Assembly: GCA_002699725.1 (NCBI GenBank)
Contig: PACE01000020.1
Location: 112,752-120,510, forward strand
Source of the DNA: Acidimicrobiaceae bacterium
GTDB lineage: Bacteria; Actinomycetota; Acidimicrobiia; Acidimicrobiales; MedAcidi-G1
Direction: 5' to 3'
DNA length: 7,759 nucleotides
The notes under the pieces are model-generated. The model saw nothing but the letters and a program-made list of their open reading frames with translations, had not been told where the DNA came from and did not search any database. The stretch's first letter is position 1, and each line of letters starts with the position of its first letter. Shown piece after piece: positions 1-6,514 of the stretch. The translations under genes were made by a program, and so were the position numbers.

Positions 1-1695
1 GAGCGTGAGCGGCGTGCCGGGGTTCTCCCGACTCTCGAACTGCCGGCGGATTCCGAGCGAGCCGTCGGGGTCGATGCGCCACGACAGGTCGATCCAGAAC
101 TCCTGCTCCTCCCACACCTCGCCGGGGTTGGCCTCATGGGTGCGGTCGAACGACCCGCCCTCGAGTTCGCCGTGGCGGCGCAGCACCGGCTGGCGGAAGC
201 CGATCCACATGCCGTTGTGGGTCTCGAAGCTGCCGACGTCGTGGCGTTCGGAGGCCACGCCCATGGGCAGCACGTAGTCGGCGTACCACGCCGACTCGTT
301 CCAGGTCGGGGTGAGTGCCACGTGGCAGCCCACCTTCTCGGGGTCGGCAAGCACCTCCAGCCACGTGAAGCCATCGGGGTTGGTCCAGAGCGGGTTGTAG
401 ACCCGGGTGAAGTAGGTGTCGAGCTTCCCCCGACCGGACTTGAGGAAGTGCGGCAGCAGGACCGACAACTCGTGGTGGGTCAGCGGGTACTCGGCGGGCC
501 AGGTCAGGTCGTTCCACTCGCCCTGCGGCTCGGGGTGGATCGGGGTGACCGGGATGAACTTGTTCCAGCCGTTGGCGTTGGTGCCGCCCTCGGTACCGAC
601 GCTTCCGGTGAGGACGGTGACGAACCAGAGGCAGCGTGACACCTGCCAGCCCCCCTCGTTGCCGGCCGACGCCGCCCGCCACGTGTGGCCGGCAAAGCCG
701 CCGAGGCCCTCGCCGACCACCCGGGCGACCTCGCGGATGCGGTCCTCGTCGATGCCGCACACCCGGGCCGCCTCGGCCGGCGTGTACTCGGCGTAGTGGT
801 CGAGAAGGGCGGGACCGACGTTGTCGAACACCGGATCGAGGTCGGGGCGAGTCTCGGCGAGGAACGTCTGCCAGTTGACCCAGCGTTCGACGAAGGCCCG
901 GTCCCAGGTGTCGTTCTCGATGAGCAGTCGGGCGATGGCAAGCAGCAGGAACGCCTCGGTGCCCGGCCATGCCGAGAACCAGTGGTCGGCCTGCGATGCC
1001 GTGTTCGACAGCCGCGGGTCGATGCAGACGATCGTGGCGCCGTTCTCCTTCCCCTCGAGGATCCGCTGGGCGTGCGGGTTGAAGTAGTGCCCGGCCTCGA
1101 GGTGCGAGGAGATGAGGAAGATGACCCTGGCATTGGCGAAGTCAGGCGACGGCCGGTCGAAGCCCATCCAGGTGGCGAAGCCGACCCGAGCGCCGCTGGA
1201 GCAGATGTTGGTGTGGCTGTTGTGGCCGTCGATCCCCCAGGCGTGCAGGACCCGCTCCATGTAACTGTCGTCGCCCATCCGGCCCACGTGGTACATCACC
1301 TCGTGCCTCCGGTCCTCCCGGAAGGCCCGTCCGATGCGCTCGCCGATCTCGTCCAGGGCCTGGTCCCAGGTGATGCGCTCCCAGAGACCCTCGCCGCGAT
1401 CGCCGACCCGCTTCATGGGGTGGAGGATCCGCTCGGGATCCTCGACCTGATTGAGCGTGGCCGGACCCTTGGCGCAGTTGCGGCCCCGGCTGGCGGGATG
1501 GACGGGGTTGCCCTCGAACTTGGCGATCTTCCCGGTGTCCTTGTCCACGTAGGCCAGGAGTCCGCAGTTGGCCTCGCAGTTGAAGCAGGTGGTCGGCACC
1601 AGGCGGAACCGACGCTCGACCCTGCGGGGCCAGGCCTTGGCGTCGAGGGCCCGATGGTCGTCCCAGTTCTCCTCGGGCGGGTAGGCGTTCAACAC
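1..1695 (-). CDS. Molybdopterin oxidoreductase catalytic subunit, SoeA-like, 3' end outside window
   Basis: This is the bis-MGD catalytic subunit of a DMSO reductase superfamily enzyme; the first 565 residues are visible. An N-terminal [4Fe-4S] site is formed by C37, C40, C44 and C74, followed by K76 in CAKG, the lysine typical of the Nap/Fdh branch. C165 in NICSSGAR is the probable Mo ligand. Further landmarks are FDRPSPDFANA (179-189), SSHLEAGHYFNPHAQR (196-211), DPRLSNTASQAD (226-237), YNPLW (433-437) and YADYVLPMG (471-479). The N-terminus has arginines but no hydrophobic stretch, hence no Tat signal, so the protein should be cytoplasmic. The start is GTG at 1695, eight bases after AAGGAG; TTG at 1692 is an alternative. 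It follows the fused electron-transfer/anchor gene by 13 bases and should form a complex with it. SoeA-type proteins are roughly 950-1000 residues, so about 40% is probably missing. The fold is certain. Sulfite as substrate is inferred from cytoplasmic location and the taurine genes upstream; another substrate is possible. Confidence 0.93.
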   Translation of the reverse strand, partial: MLNAYPPEENWDDHRALDAKAWPRRVERRFRLVPTTCFNCEANCGLLAYVDKDTGKIAKFEGNPVHPASRGRNCAKGPATLNQVEDPERILHPMKRVGDRGEGLWERITWDQALDEIGERIGRAFREDRRHEVMYHVGRMGDDSYMERVLHAWGIDGHNSHTNICSSGARVGFATWMGFDRPSPDFANARVIFLISSHLEAGHYFNPHAQRILEGKENGATIVCIDPRLSNTASQADHWFSAWPGTEAFLLLAIARLLIENDTWDRAFVERWVNWQTFLAETRPDLDPVFDNVGPALLDHYAEYTPAEAARVCGIDEDRIREVARVVGEGLGGFAGHTWRAASAGNEGGWQVSRCLWFVTVLTGSVGTEGGTNANGWNKFIPVTPIHPEPQGEWNDLTWPAEYPLTHHELSVLLPHFLKSGRGKLDTYFTRVYNPLWTNPDGFTWLEVLADPEKVGCHVALTPTWNESAWYADYVLPMGVASERHDVGSFETHNGMWIGFRQPVLRRHGELEGGSFDRTHEANPGEVWEEQEFWIDLSWRIDPDGSLGIRRQFESRENPGTPLTL

Positions 1696-1703
1696 GACGG
1701 CAA

Positions 1704-1709
1704 CTCCTT
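1704..1709 (-). promoter_or_regulatory. Shine-Dalgarno site of the molybdoenzyme gene
   Basis: AAGGAG lies eight bases upstream of the GTG at 1695, and its first A is the last base of the TGA stop of the preceding gene (1709-1711). The arrangement fixes the GTG start and suggests translational coupling of the two subunits. Confidence 0.75.
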
Positions 1710-3226
1710 CACGACAGCGGCACCGACTGGCCGGCCCGCACGTAGGCGTCCTCGTAGGCGAACAGGCCGACAAGGGCGCAGAGACCCCCGAGGGCCGACG
1801 GCACGGGGCCGAACGCCTCGAGCAGGAGGACGGGCGGGGTCAGCAGCAGCCACACCAGGAAGCGGGACCGCTGCGCCCCCCGGGTCAGGTCGGCAAGCGC
1901 CATCGTGACGTGCCGCGAGTGGCGGCGCCGGACTTCGATGGCCACGAGTCCGATGTTGGCGACGACACCGATCGCCAACATCACCTTCACCGCTCCGGTC
2001 TCGGGCACTTCCATGAACAGGTCCATGACGAGGGTCGCAGATCCGCCGGCGACCATCGCCTGCGCAAGGAGGACGGGGAGCAGCAGGCGTTCCTGCCAGA
2101 GGTCGCGGCCCTCACACTGGAAGAACAGGAAGGCCGTGTAGCCGGCGGTACCGAGGGCCAGCAGCACCGTGGGGGCCACGAGGAGGAGCAGGACCCCGCC
2201 GGCATCCGCCAGGCCGGCGATCCACCAGGCGGCGAGGCACGCGGCGAAGCCGGCCAGGACGTAGGCACCCTTGACCAGCCAGGACGTGCGGTTGCCTCGG
2301 GTGAGGAGGTAGTGGAAGCGTCGAGGCTGCTTGAGGTCGCCCACCAGCAGGGCGCCGGTGAGGACGAGAAAGACCCCGGCGACCATCGGTGGCACGACGC
2401 CGACGGCGGCCTGTTCAGAGCCGTGGCCGAGCATCACCAGCAGCGATGCGACCAGCATCACACCGGCGGCGATCGCCTTGGTGACCAGGTAGCCGGAAAC
2501 CATCGAACCCCAGGTGGGCTTGTGCTGGGTGGTGTAGACGGTGCGGGCCATGTCGGCTCCGTCGTCACGCGAGGGCGCTGCGGTGAGAGCCACGGGGGTC
2601 GGCGTGGAGTGCGCCGGGGTGGTGTCGGCCCAGATGAGGCCATCGGCAGCGATGGCCGAGGCCAACGGGTCGAGCGTCGAGGGATCTGCGCCCTTGTAGA
2701 CCACCTTGGGGAGGGTCTTCTGCTCAGGCGTCCGCACCTTGCCCTCGCCACTGGCGAAGAGGCGGGAGATCTCGGAGTCGGGGTCGTCGAGATCGCCGAC
2801 CCGGATTGCCTGGGTCGGGCAGACGATCACGCACGACGGCTCGAGCCCCTCCTCGATCCGGTGGTTGCAGAAGTTGCACTTGTGGGCCGTGGAGGTGGCG
2901 GGGTTGATGTAGATGGCGTCGTACGGACAGGCGTTGATGCACGCCTTGCAGCCGATGCAGTTGTCGTCGTCGAAGTCGACCACGCCGTTGTCGGCACGAA
3001 ACAGCGCCGAGGTCGGGCAGATGGCCATGCACGGCGCATCGTCGCAGTGGTTGCACCGCATGACCGAGAAGTGCCGGTCCGTGTCGGGGAAGACACCGGT
3101 CTCGACGTACTTGACCCAGGTGCGGTTGACGCCGAGCGGCACGTCGTGCTCGCTCTTGCACGCCACGGTGCAGGCATGGCAGCCGATACAGCTGCCCGAG
3201 TCGAGTACAAAGCCCAGACGGGTCAT
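1709..3226 (-). CDS. Fused four-cluster ferredoxin subunit and NrfD/PsrC-type membrane anchor (SoeB-SoeC-like)
   Basis: This 505-residue protein joins two subunits that are normally separate. Residues 1-200 form a DmsB/PsrB-like electron-transfer domain with 16 cysteines in four groups: C13/16/19/23, C58/61/66/70, C90/93/96/100 and C117/120/132/136, enough for four [4Fe-4S] clusters. The segment around VVYKGADPSTLDP (175-187) is usual near the end of such subunits. A Pro/Ala/Thr-rich linker (about 201-226) leads to an NrfD family anchor with about eight membrane segments between 241 and 494. It carries GDLKQPRRFHYLL (296-308) and ends in AGQSVPLS, both typical of that family. Its role would be to pass electrons between the molybdenum subunit (next gene) and membrane quinone. 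There is no Tat signal, so the ferredoxin part should be cytoplasmic. The start ATG at 3226 has only a weak ribosome site, but the first cluster motif begins right after it. No stop or frameshift separates the halves. Confidence 0.93.
   Translation of the reverse strand: MTRLGFVLDSGSCIGCHACTVACKSEHDVPLGVNRTWVKYVETGVFPDTDRHFSVMRCNHCDDAPCMAICPTSALFRADNGVVDFDDDNCIGCKACINACPYDAIYINPATSTAHKCNFCNHRIEEGLEPSCVIVCPTQAIRVGDLDDPDSEISRLFASGEGKVRTPEQKTLPKVVYKGADPSTLDPLASAIAADGLIWADTTPAHSTPTPVALTAAPSRDDGADMARTVYTTQHKPTWGSMVSGYLVTKAIAAGVMLVASLLVMLGHGSEQAAVGVVPPMVAGVFLVLTGALLVGDLKQPRRFHYLLTRGNRTSWLVKGAYVLAGFAACLAAWWIAGLADAGGVLLLLVAPTVLLALGTAGYTAFLFFQCEGRDLWQERLLLPVLLAQAMVAGGSATLVMDLFMEVPETGAVKVMLAIGVVANIGLVAIEVRRRHSRHVTMALADLTRGAQRSRFLVWLLLTPPVLLLEAFGPVPSALGGLCALVGLFAYEDAYVRAGQSVPLS
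2557..2560 (-). promoter_or_regulatory. Possible internal ribosome site before the membrane-anchor half
   Basis: GGAG lies five bases upstream of the in-frame ATG at 2551 (M226, MARTVY), exactly where a separate anchor subunit would begin. It may be a relic of once separate genes or allow extra production of the anchor alone. A four-base match in GC-rich DNA is weak evidence. Confidence 0.3.
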
Positions 3227-3243
3227 GAACTCAGGCGGCCTAT

Positions 3244-3269
3244 CCGGACTCGCGACATCTGGGGTCCGG
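3244..3269 (-). repeat. Short inverted repeat between regulator and fused gene
   Basis: CCGGAC (3244-3249) and GTCCGG (3264-3269) are six-base complementary arms 14 bases apart, filling most of the 43-base gap between the TetR stop and the fused gene's start. The stem is short, its loop is long and no T-tract follows, so it is not a convincing terminator. It could be a minor mRNA hairpin or chance. Confidence 0.25.
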
Positions 3270-3839
3270 CTACCTGGAGGCCCTGGGCTGGATGCCGCTG
3301 CAGAGGAGATCCAGCAGGTGGTCGAAGGTGTCGTCCGTGTCGTGCGGCTGCGGAAAGCCGTCGCCCGACTCGAGGTGGGCGAAGCCGTGGAAGGCCGCCC
3401 GCATTGTCCGTGCGACGTGAACCTGCTCGTCGTCGGAGAGTTCGTAGGCGGCCAGGGACCGACCGAGGACGGCGACGACCTTGTCGACGGCCCCCTCGAG
3501 TTCGGCGTCGCCGGCACAGGGATAGCGGTCTGTTGCGGCATAGAGACCGGGATGGTCGCGGACCATCTCCCGCCATGCGCTTCCGACGGCCCGTACCGCC
3601 TCGTCGCCCGCGACACCGACGGCGGCGGCAGCGAGTCGGTCGGCAAGGATCTCGCGGCCACGCAGGCCGAGGAGCCGGATCATGGCGTCGAAACTGTCGA
3701 TGTACCGGTAGAGGGCAGGTTGGCGCACGCCCAGTTCGTTGGCGACACGGGTGAGGGTCACTGCATCGAGGCCCTCACTGTCAGCCAGGGTTGCTGCCGT
3801 CGCGACCACCCGGTCCGTGTCGAGGGTGCGTCGGCTCAT
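3270..3839 (-). CDS. TetR family transcriptional regulator (WHG-type C-terminus)
   Basis: This 189-residue protein has the usual TetR length and layout. The N-terminal helix-turn-helix spans about residues 27-47, with TLTRVANELGVRQPALYRY as recognition region. The C-terminal ligand-binding half contains HGFAHLESGDGF (151-162), which resembles the WHG-type TetR C-terminal domain. The ligand cannot be read from sequence. The gene starts with ATG at 3839, just after a purine-rich GGTGAGGG. It is first in a same-strand set followed after 43 bases by the fused iron-sulfur/anchor gene and then the molybdoenzyme. TetR proteins commonly repress their own operon, so it probably controls the molybdoenzyme genes, perhaps also the sulfonate genes upstream; this is inference from position. 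Confidence 0.9.
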   Translation of the reverse strand: MSRRTLDTDRVVATAATLADSEGLDAVTLTRVANELGVRQPALYRYIDSFDAMIRLLGLRGREILADRLAAAAVGVAGDEAVRAVGSAWREMVRDHPGLYAATDRYPCAGDAELEGAVDKVVAVLGRSLAAYELSDDEQVHVARTMRAAFHGFAHLESGDGFPQPHDTDDTFDHLLDLLCSGIQPRASR

Positions 3840-3902
3840 GCCCTCACCATAGTGTTAGCACCCCTCGCTCTCTAGTTAGACCGCATTGTTTCATGGCCCG
3901 GA
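3840..3902 (-). promoter_or_regulatory. Intergenic region with paired CTAAC repeats, probable promoter/operator
   Basis: At 63 bases this is the widest gap in the window and noticeably less GC-rich than its flanks. On the minus strand CTAAC occurs twice (3875-3879 and 3854-3858), exactly 21 bases apart, about two helical turns. Each lies in an imperfect palindrome: TCTAACTAGA (3871-3880) and GTGCTAACAC (3852-3861). This suits an operator for the adjacent TetR protein. I could not place a convincing -35/-10 pair, and no terminator for the upstream block is visible. Confidence 0.4.
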
Positions 3903-4700
3903 TCACCAGACGACGAGCGCCGCGCCGACTGCCACCGCCAGCGCTCCGCCCAGAGCCCTCGGACCCAGCGCCTCCCGGGCCAGGATCACGCCGAGCACGA
4001 CCGACATCTGCCGCAGACCCGCCACCTGGCCCGCCTGCGCCTGTTTGAAGGCCAACAAAACGAGGGCGTAGGCGGTGCCCTGCCCGACGCCGATCAGGAC
4101 CCCGGGCCGCAACGAGGCCCGGATCCTCTCCACCCCCGGCTGACGCACCGCAAAGACGACCAGGGAGCTCAGGATCATGATCACCGAGAGGTATCCGAGT
4201 ACGCCGGTGAGGTCGACCGACCGGGCGTCGATGAGCGAGTAGCCGACCGTGCCGAGTCCGGTCAGCAGCGCCATGGCGACGGCACGACCTTCCCGGAGTC
4301 GGGCTCCCAGGCCCGCCACGAGGAGGATCCCCACCGTCAGGACCACCAGTCCCACCGACGTGGCGATCGACGGTGTCTCACCGAGCAGCCACCATCCGCC
4401 CAACCCGATCAGCAGCGGAGCCGTCCCGCGGGCGATCGGATAGGTGACGCTGAGGCTGCCGTCGCGGTAGGCCGACCCGAGGAAGCCGAGGTAGACGGCC
4501 TGCGCAGCGGCGCTGGCGAACACCCAACCCAACACCTCGACCGGCGGATCGACGACCACCATGGGCAGGAGGACCACCCCGACCCAGAGGTATGAGGTGG
4601 CGATCACAACCGCCGGGTCGTCCATCCGGTGGAGGCGGGCATTCCAGCCCGCATGGATCACCGTCGAGGCCAGCACCAGCAGGACGGCCTCGAGCGGCAC
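3903..4700 (-). CDS. EamA/DMT superfamily transporter
   Basis: This 265-residue integral membrane protein has about ten hydrophobic segments in two similar halves, the layout of EamA (drug/metabolite transporter) permeases. HAGWNARLHRMDDP (16-29) in the first half and the arginine- and proline-bearing YPIARGTAP (86-94) are typical for this group. It ends immediately after the tenth helix. Start is GTG at 4700, preceded by GGGAGG four bases away; the gene begins only 10 bases after the pta stop, so it is the last gene of the sulfonate block. Members carry amino acids, metabolites or drugs, and substrate cannot be predicted from sequence. Its position matches where taurine-degradation clusters often carry a sulfite/sulfate exporter (TauE or TauZ), so export of a sulfur anion, alanine or another product is a hypothesis only. 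Confidence 0.88.
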   Translation of the reverse strand: MPLEAVLLVLASTVIHAGWNARLHRMDDPAVVIATSYLWVGVVLLPMVVVDPPVEVLGWVFASAAAQAVYLGFLGSAYRDGSLSVTYPIARGTAPLLIGLGGWWLLGETPSIATSVGLVVLTVGILLVAGLGARLREGRAVAMALLTGLGTVGYSLIDARSVDLTGVLGYLSVIMILSSLVVFAVRQPGVERIRASLRPGVLIGVGQGTAYALVLLAFKQAQAGQVAGLRQMSVVLGVILAREALGPRALGGALAVAVGAALVVW

Positions 4701-4704
4701 CCGA

Positions 4705-4710
4705 CCTCCC
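4705..4710 (-). promoter_or_regulatory. Shine-Dalgarno site of the EamA gene
   Basis: GGGAGG lies directly after the TGA of pta and four bases before the GTG at 4700. It supports that GTG as the start and tight coupling to pta. Confidence 0.7.
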
Positions 4711-5604
4711 TCAGCCCCGGCGTGCGCTGGCCAGGAGGCCGGCTATCACCACGACGTCCACGATGTCGGAGGACGAACAACCGCGGGACAGGTCGTGGAG
4801 CACCCCGTCGAGGCCCTGGAGCAGCGGCCCGTAGGCGCGGGCGCCGCCAAGGCGCTCGGCGATCTTGTAGGCGATGTTGCCGCTGTCGAGGTCCGGGAAG
4901 ATGAAAACGTTGGCCCGGCCGGCCACCGGCGAATCCGGGGCCTTCAAGGCGGCAACCTCGGGCACCCATGCGGCGTCGAACTGCAACTCGCCGTCCACGA
5001 CGAGATCCGGCGCCGACTCGCCGAGCCGTCGCGTCGCTTCCTTCACCTTGTCGATGCGGGGATGCTGCGCGCTCCCCTTCGTGGAGAACGAGAGCATCGC
5101 CACGCGGGGCTCCTCGCCGGTGAGTGCCGCATGGGTCTGCGCCGAGGAAGCCGCGATGGCGGCCAACTGCCCGGCATCCGGGTCGGGCACCACACCACAG
5201 TCGCCGAACGTGATCGGGCGGCCGTCGGGCAGGACCATCAGAAAGCAACTGCTGACGACCGAGACACCCGGGGCCACGCCCAGGACCTTGAGGCCGGCCC
5301 GGAGCACGTCGGCGGATGGACGGGTGGCACCCGCCACCGCTGCATCGGCCCATCCGCTCCGCACCAGCAGGGTGGCGGCGACGATCGGGTCCGCCGGGTC
5401 GAGTCCGGCGGCGATCGCCGGACCGCAGGCCTCATCCCCGGGGTCGACAACCGGCTCGACGATGACCGCGAGACCATCGCCACGCAGTCGGGCGGCCGCC
5501 TCATCGGCCCTCGGGTCGCCCAGGTCGGCGAGGACGACCCGTGCCGGGTCGACGCAGGCCTTCTCGTGCCACTCCGCCACGAGGGCGGGCCGCGAGCCGC
5601 TCAT
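4711..5604 (-). CDS. pta: Phosphate acetyltransferase
   Basis: This enzyme interconverts acetyl phosphate plus CoA and acetyl-CoA plus phosphate (EC 2.3.1.8) in the cytoplasm. The 297-residue protein is a single PTA_PTB domain, somewhat shorter than the 325-335 residues of classical short-form Pta. Family motifs are clear in order: VAGATRPSADVLRAGL (90-105), FGDCGVVPDP (133-142), EPRVAMLSFSTKGSAQHPR (165-183), DGELQFDAAWVP (204-215), SGNIAYKIAERL (241-252) and GPLLQGLDGVLHDLSRG (259-275). S273, R274 and D280 correspond to catalytic Ser309, Arg310 and Asp316 of the Methanosarcina thermophila enzyme. It begins with ATG 16 bases after tauC, with only a weak ribosome site. In sulfonate catabolism Pta takes the acetyl phosphate made by Xsc into acetyl-CoA, which explains its place beside Tau transport genes. 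A phosphate butyryltransferase is less likely given the context. Confidence 0.93.
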   Translation of the reverse strand: MSGSRPALVAEWHEKACVDPARVVLADLGDPRADEAAARLRGDGLAVIVEPVVDPGDEACGPAIAAGLDPADPIVAATLLVRSGWADAAVAGATRPSADVLRAGLKVLGVAPGVSVVSSCFLMVLPDGRPITFGDCGVVPDPDAGQLAAIAASSAQTHAALTGEEPRVAMLSFSTKGSAQHPRIDKVKEATRRLGESAPDLVVDGELQFDAAWVPEVAALKAPDSPVAGRANVFIFPDLDSGNIAYKIAERLGGARAYGPLLQGLDGVLHDLSRGCSSSDIVDVVVIAGLLASARRG

Positions 5605-5620
5605 GAGAATCTGATCCCGC

Positions 5621-6514
5621 TCAGCTCTTGCCCCGCCAGGGGATGAGCCGCGACTCGAGGAGGCGCATCACCAGGTCCATGAGCGCACCGATCACACCGA
5701 TGATGACGATGTTCATGAGCACGATGTCCATGCGGAAGAACCGGCTGGCGATGTAGATCGAAGCACCAAGCCCCTTCTCGGCGCCGACCAGCTCGGCGGC
5801 AACGAGGGTCCCCCAGCTGACCCCGAGCGCCACGCGGAGGCCGGTGAACACCTCGGGCAGGGCGTTGGGGAGGATCACGTACCGGAGGATCTGCCATTTG
5901 TTGGCGCCCAGCGAGTAGGCGGCGTGCACCTTGGAGCCGGAAACACCGAGCACCCCGGCCCGGCTGGCGATGATCATCACCCAGACCGACGCCCAGACCA
6001 GCAGGTTGACCTTCGACTCCTCGCCGATACCGAACCACATGATGAACATGGGCAGCAGGGCCAGCGGTGGGACCGGCCGGAACAATTCGACGATGGGGTC
6101 GAAAATACCGCGCAAAACCCGCGAGAGGCCCATGGCGAAGCCCACAGGGATCCCGATGATCGTCCCGATGAGCATGCCCTTGAGGACCCGGCTGAGGCTG
6201 GCGGAGGCGTGTTCCCATGCCGAGGCCCGGCGGTAGCCGTCGCGCCACCAGTCCACGAAGGCATCCCAGGTGGCGAAGGGACTCGGGAAGGTCTTCTCGT
6301 CGAGGATCGGCTCAGGACCTCGGGTGAACCACCACCAGAGCAGGAAGAGGCCGCCGAGTGAGACCAGCATCCAGCCCTTCGAGGTCGTGACATCGGAGGC
6401 GTCGCCGAAGGTGACGGTCTTGCGGCTCTGCATGCCCCGGCGACGACCAAAACGTGATGCCTTCGCGTCCTCGACGGGTGACCCGGCGACAGGGGCGGGA
6501 ACGTGCTCGCTCAT
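5621..6514 (-). CDS. tauC: Taurine-type ABC transporter permease
   Basis: This 297-residue inner-membrane permease belongs to the TauC/SsuC group (BPD_transp_1) and imports sulfonates together with TauB and an extracytoplasmic TauA. A hydrophilic, basic N-terminus of about 47 residues precedes the first helix (48-64). GIPVGFAMGLS (121-131), FRPVPPLALLP (145-155) and MWFGIGEESK (159-168) match E. coli TauC closely from memory. The EAA loop that docks on the ATPase is about 198-220 (AAYSLGANKWQILRYVILP in its core). The C-terminus ESRLIPWRGK resembles the TauC end more than SsuC. The start ATG at 6514 overlaps the tauB stop as ATGA and is preceded by a purine-rich GAGGGGGGG; an in-frame extension upstream is the shadow of tauB. 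The tail before helix 1 is longer than in E. coli TauC (275 residues in total). Confidence 0.92.
   Translation of the reverse strand: MSEHVPAPVAGSPVEDAKASRFGRRRGMQSRKTVTFGDASDVTTSKGWMLVSLGGLFLLWWWFTRGPEPILDEKTFPSPFATWDAFVDWWRDGYRRASAWEHASASLSRVLKGMLIGTIIGIPVGFAMGLSRVLRGIFDPIVELFRPVPPLALLPMFIMWFGIGEESKVNLLVWASVWVMIIASRAGVLGVSGSKVHAAYSLGANKWQILRYVILPNALPEVFTGLRVALGVSWGTLVAAELVGAEKGLGASIYIASRFFRMDIVLMNIVIIGVIGALMDLVMRLLESRLIPWRGKS

Noticed and set aside
134..1133. Minus-strand ATG frames at 134-970 and 504-1133
   Set aside because: They are out-of-frame shadows of the molybdoenzyme gene, whose own frame starts at GTG 1695 and stays open to base 1 with recognisable motifs throughout; the shadow translations are Arg/Pro-rich without family features.
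3227..3661. N-terminal extension of the fused gene to an ATG at 3661
   Set aside because: The extra 145 residues overlap the TetR coding region in another frame, are Ser/Pro/Arg/Thr-rich and resemble no domain; the ferredoxin domain begins naturally at the ATG at 3226.
685..3754. Long plus-strand open frames (about 407 codons at 685-1908 and 614 codons at 1910-3754)
   Set aside because: They are opposite strongly supported minus-strand genes with cysteine motifs and membrane helices; their translations are low-complexity Gly/Arg/Pro/Val-rich and show no domain. Such antisense frames are common in GC-rich DNA.
3840..3902. Rho-independent terminator between the EamA gene and the TetR gene
   Set aside because: No GC-rich stem followed by a T-run on the minus strand was found, so read-through from the sulfonate block cannot be excluded.
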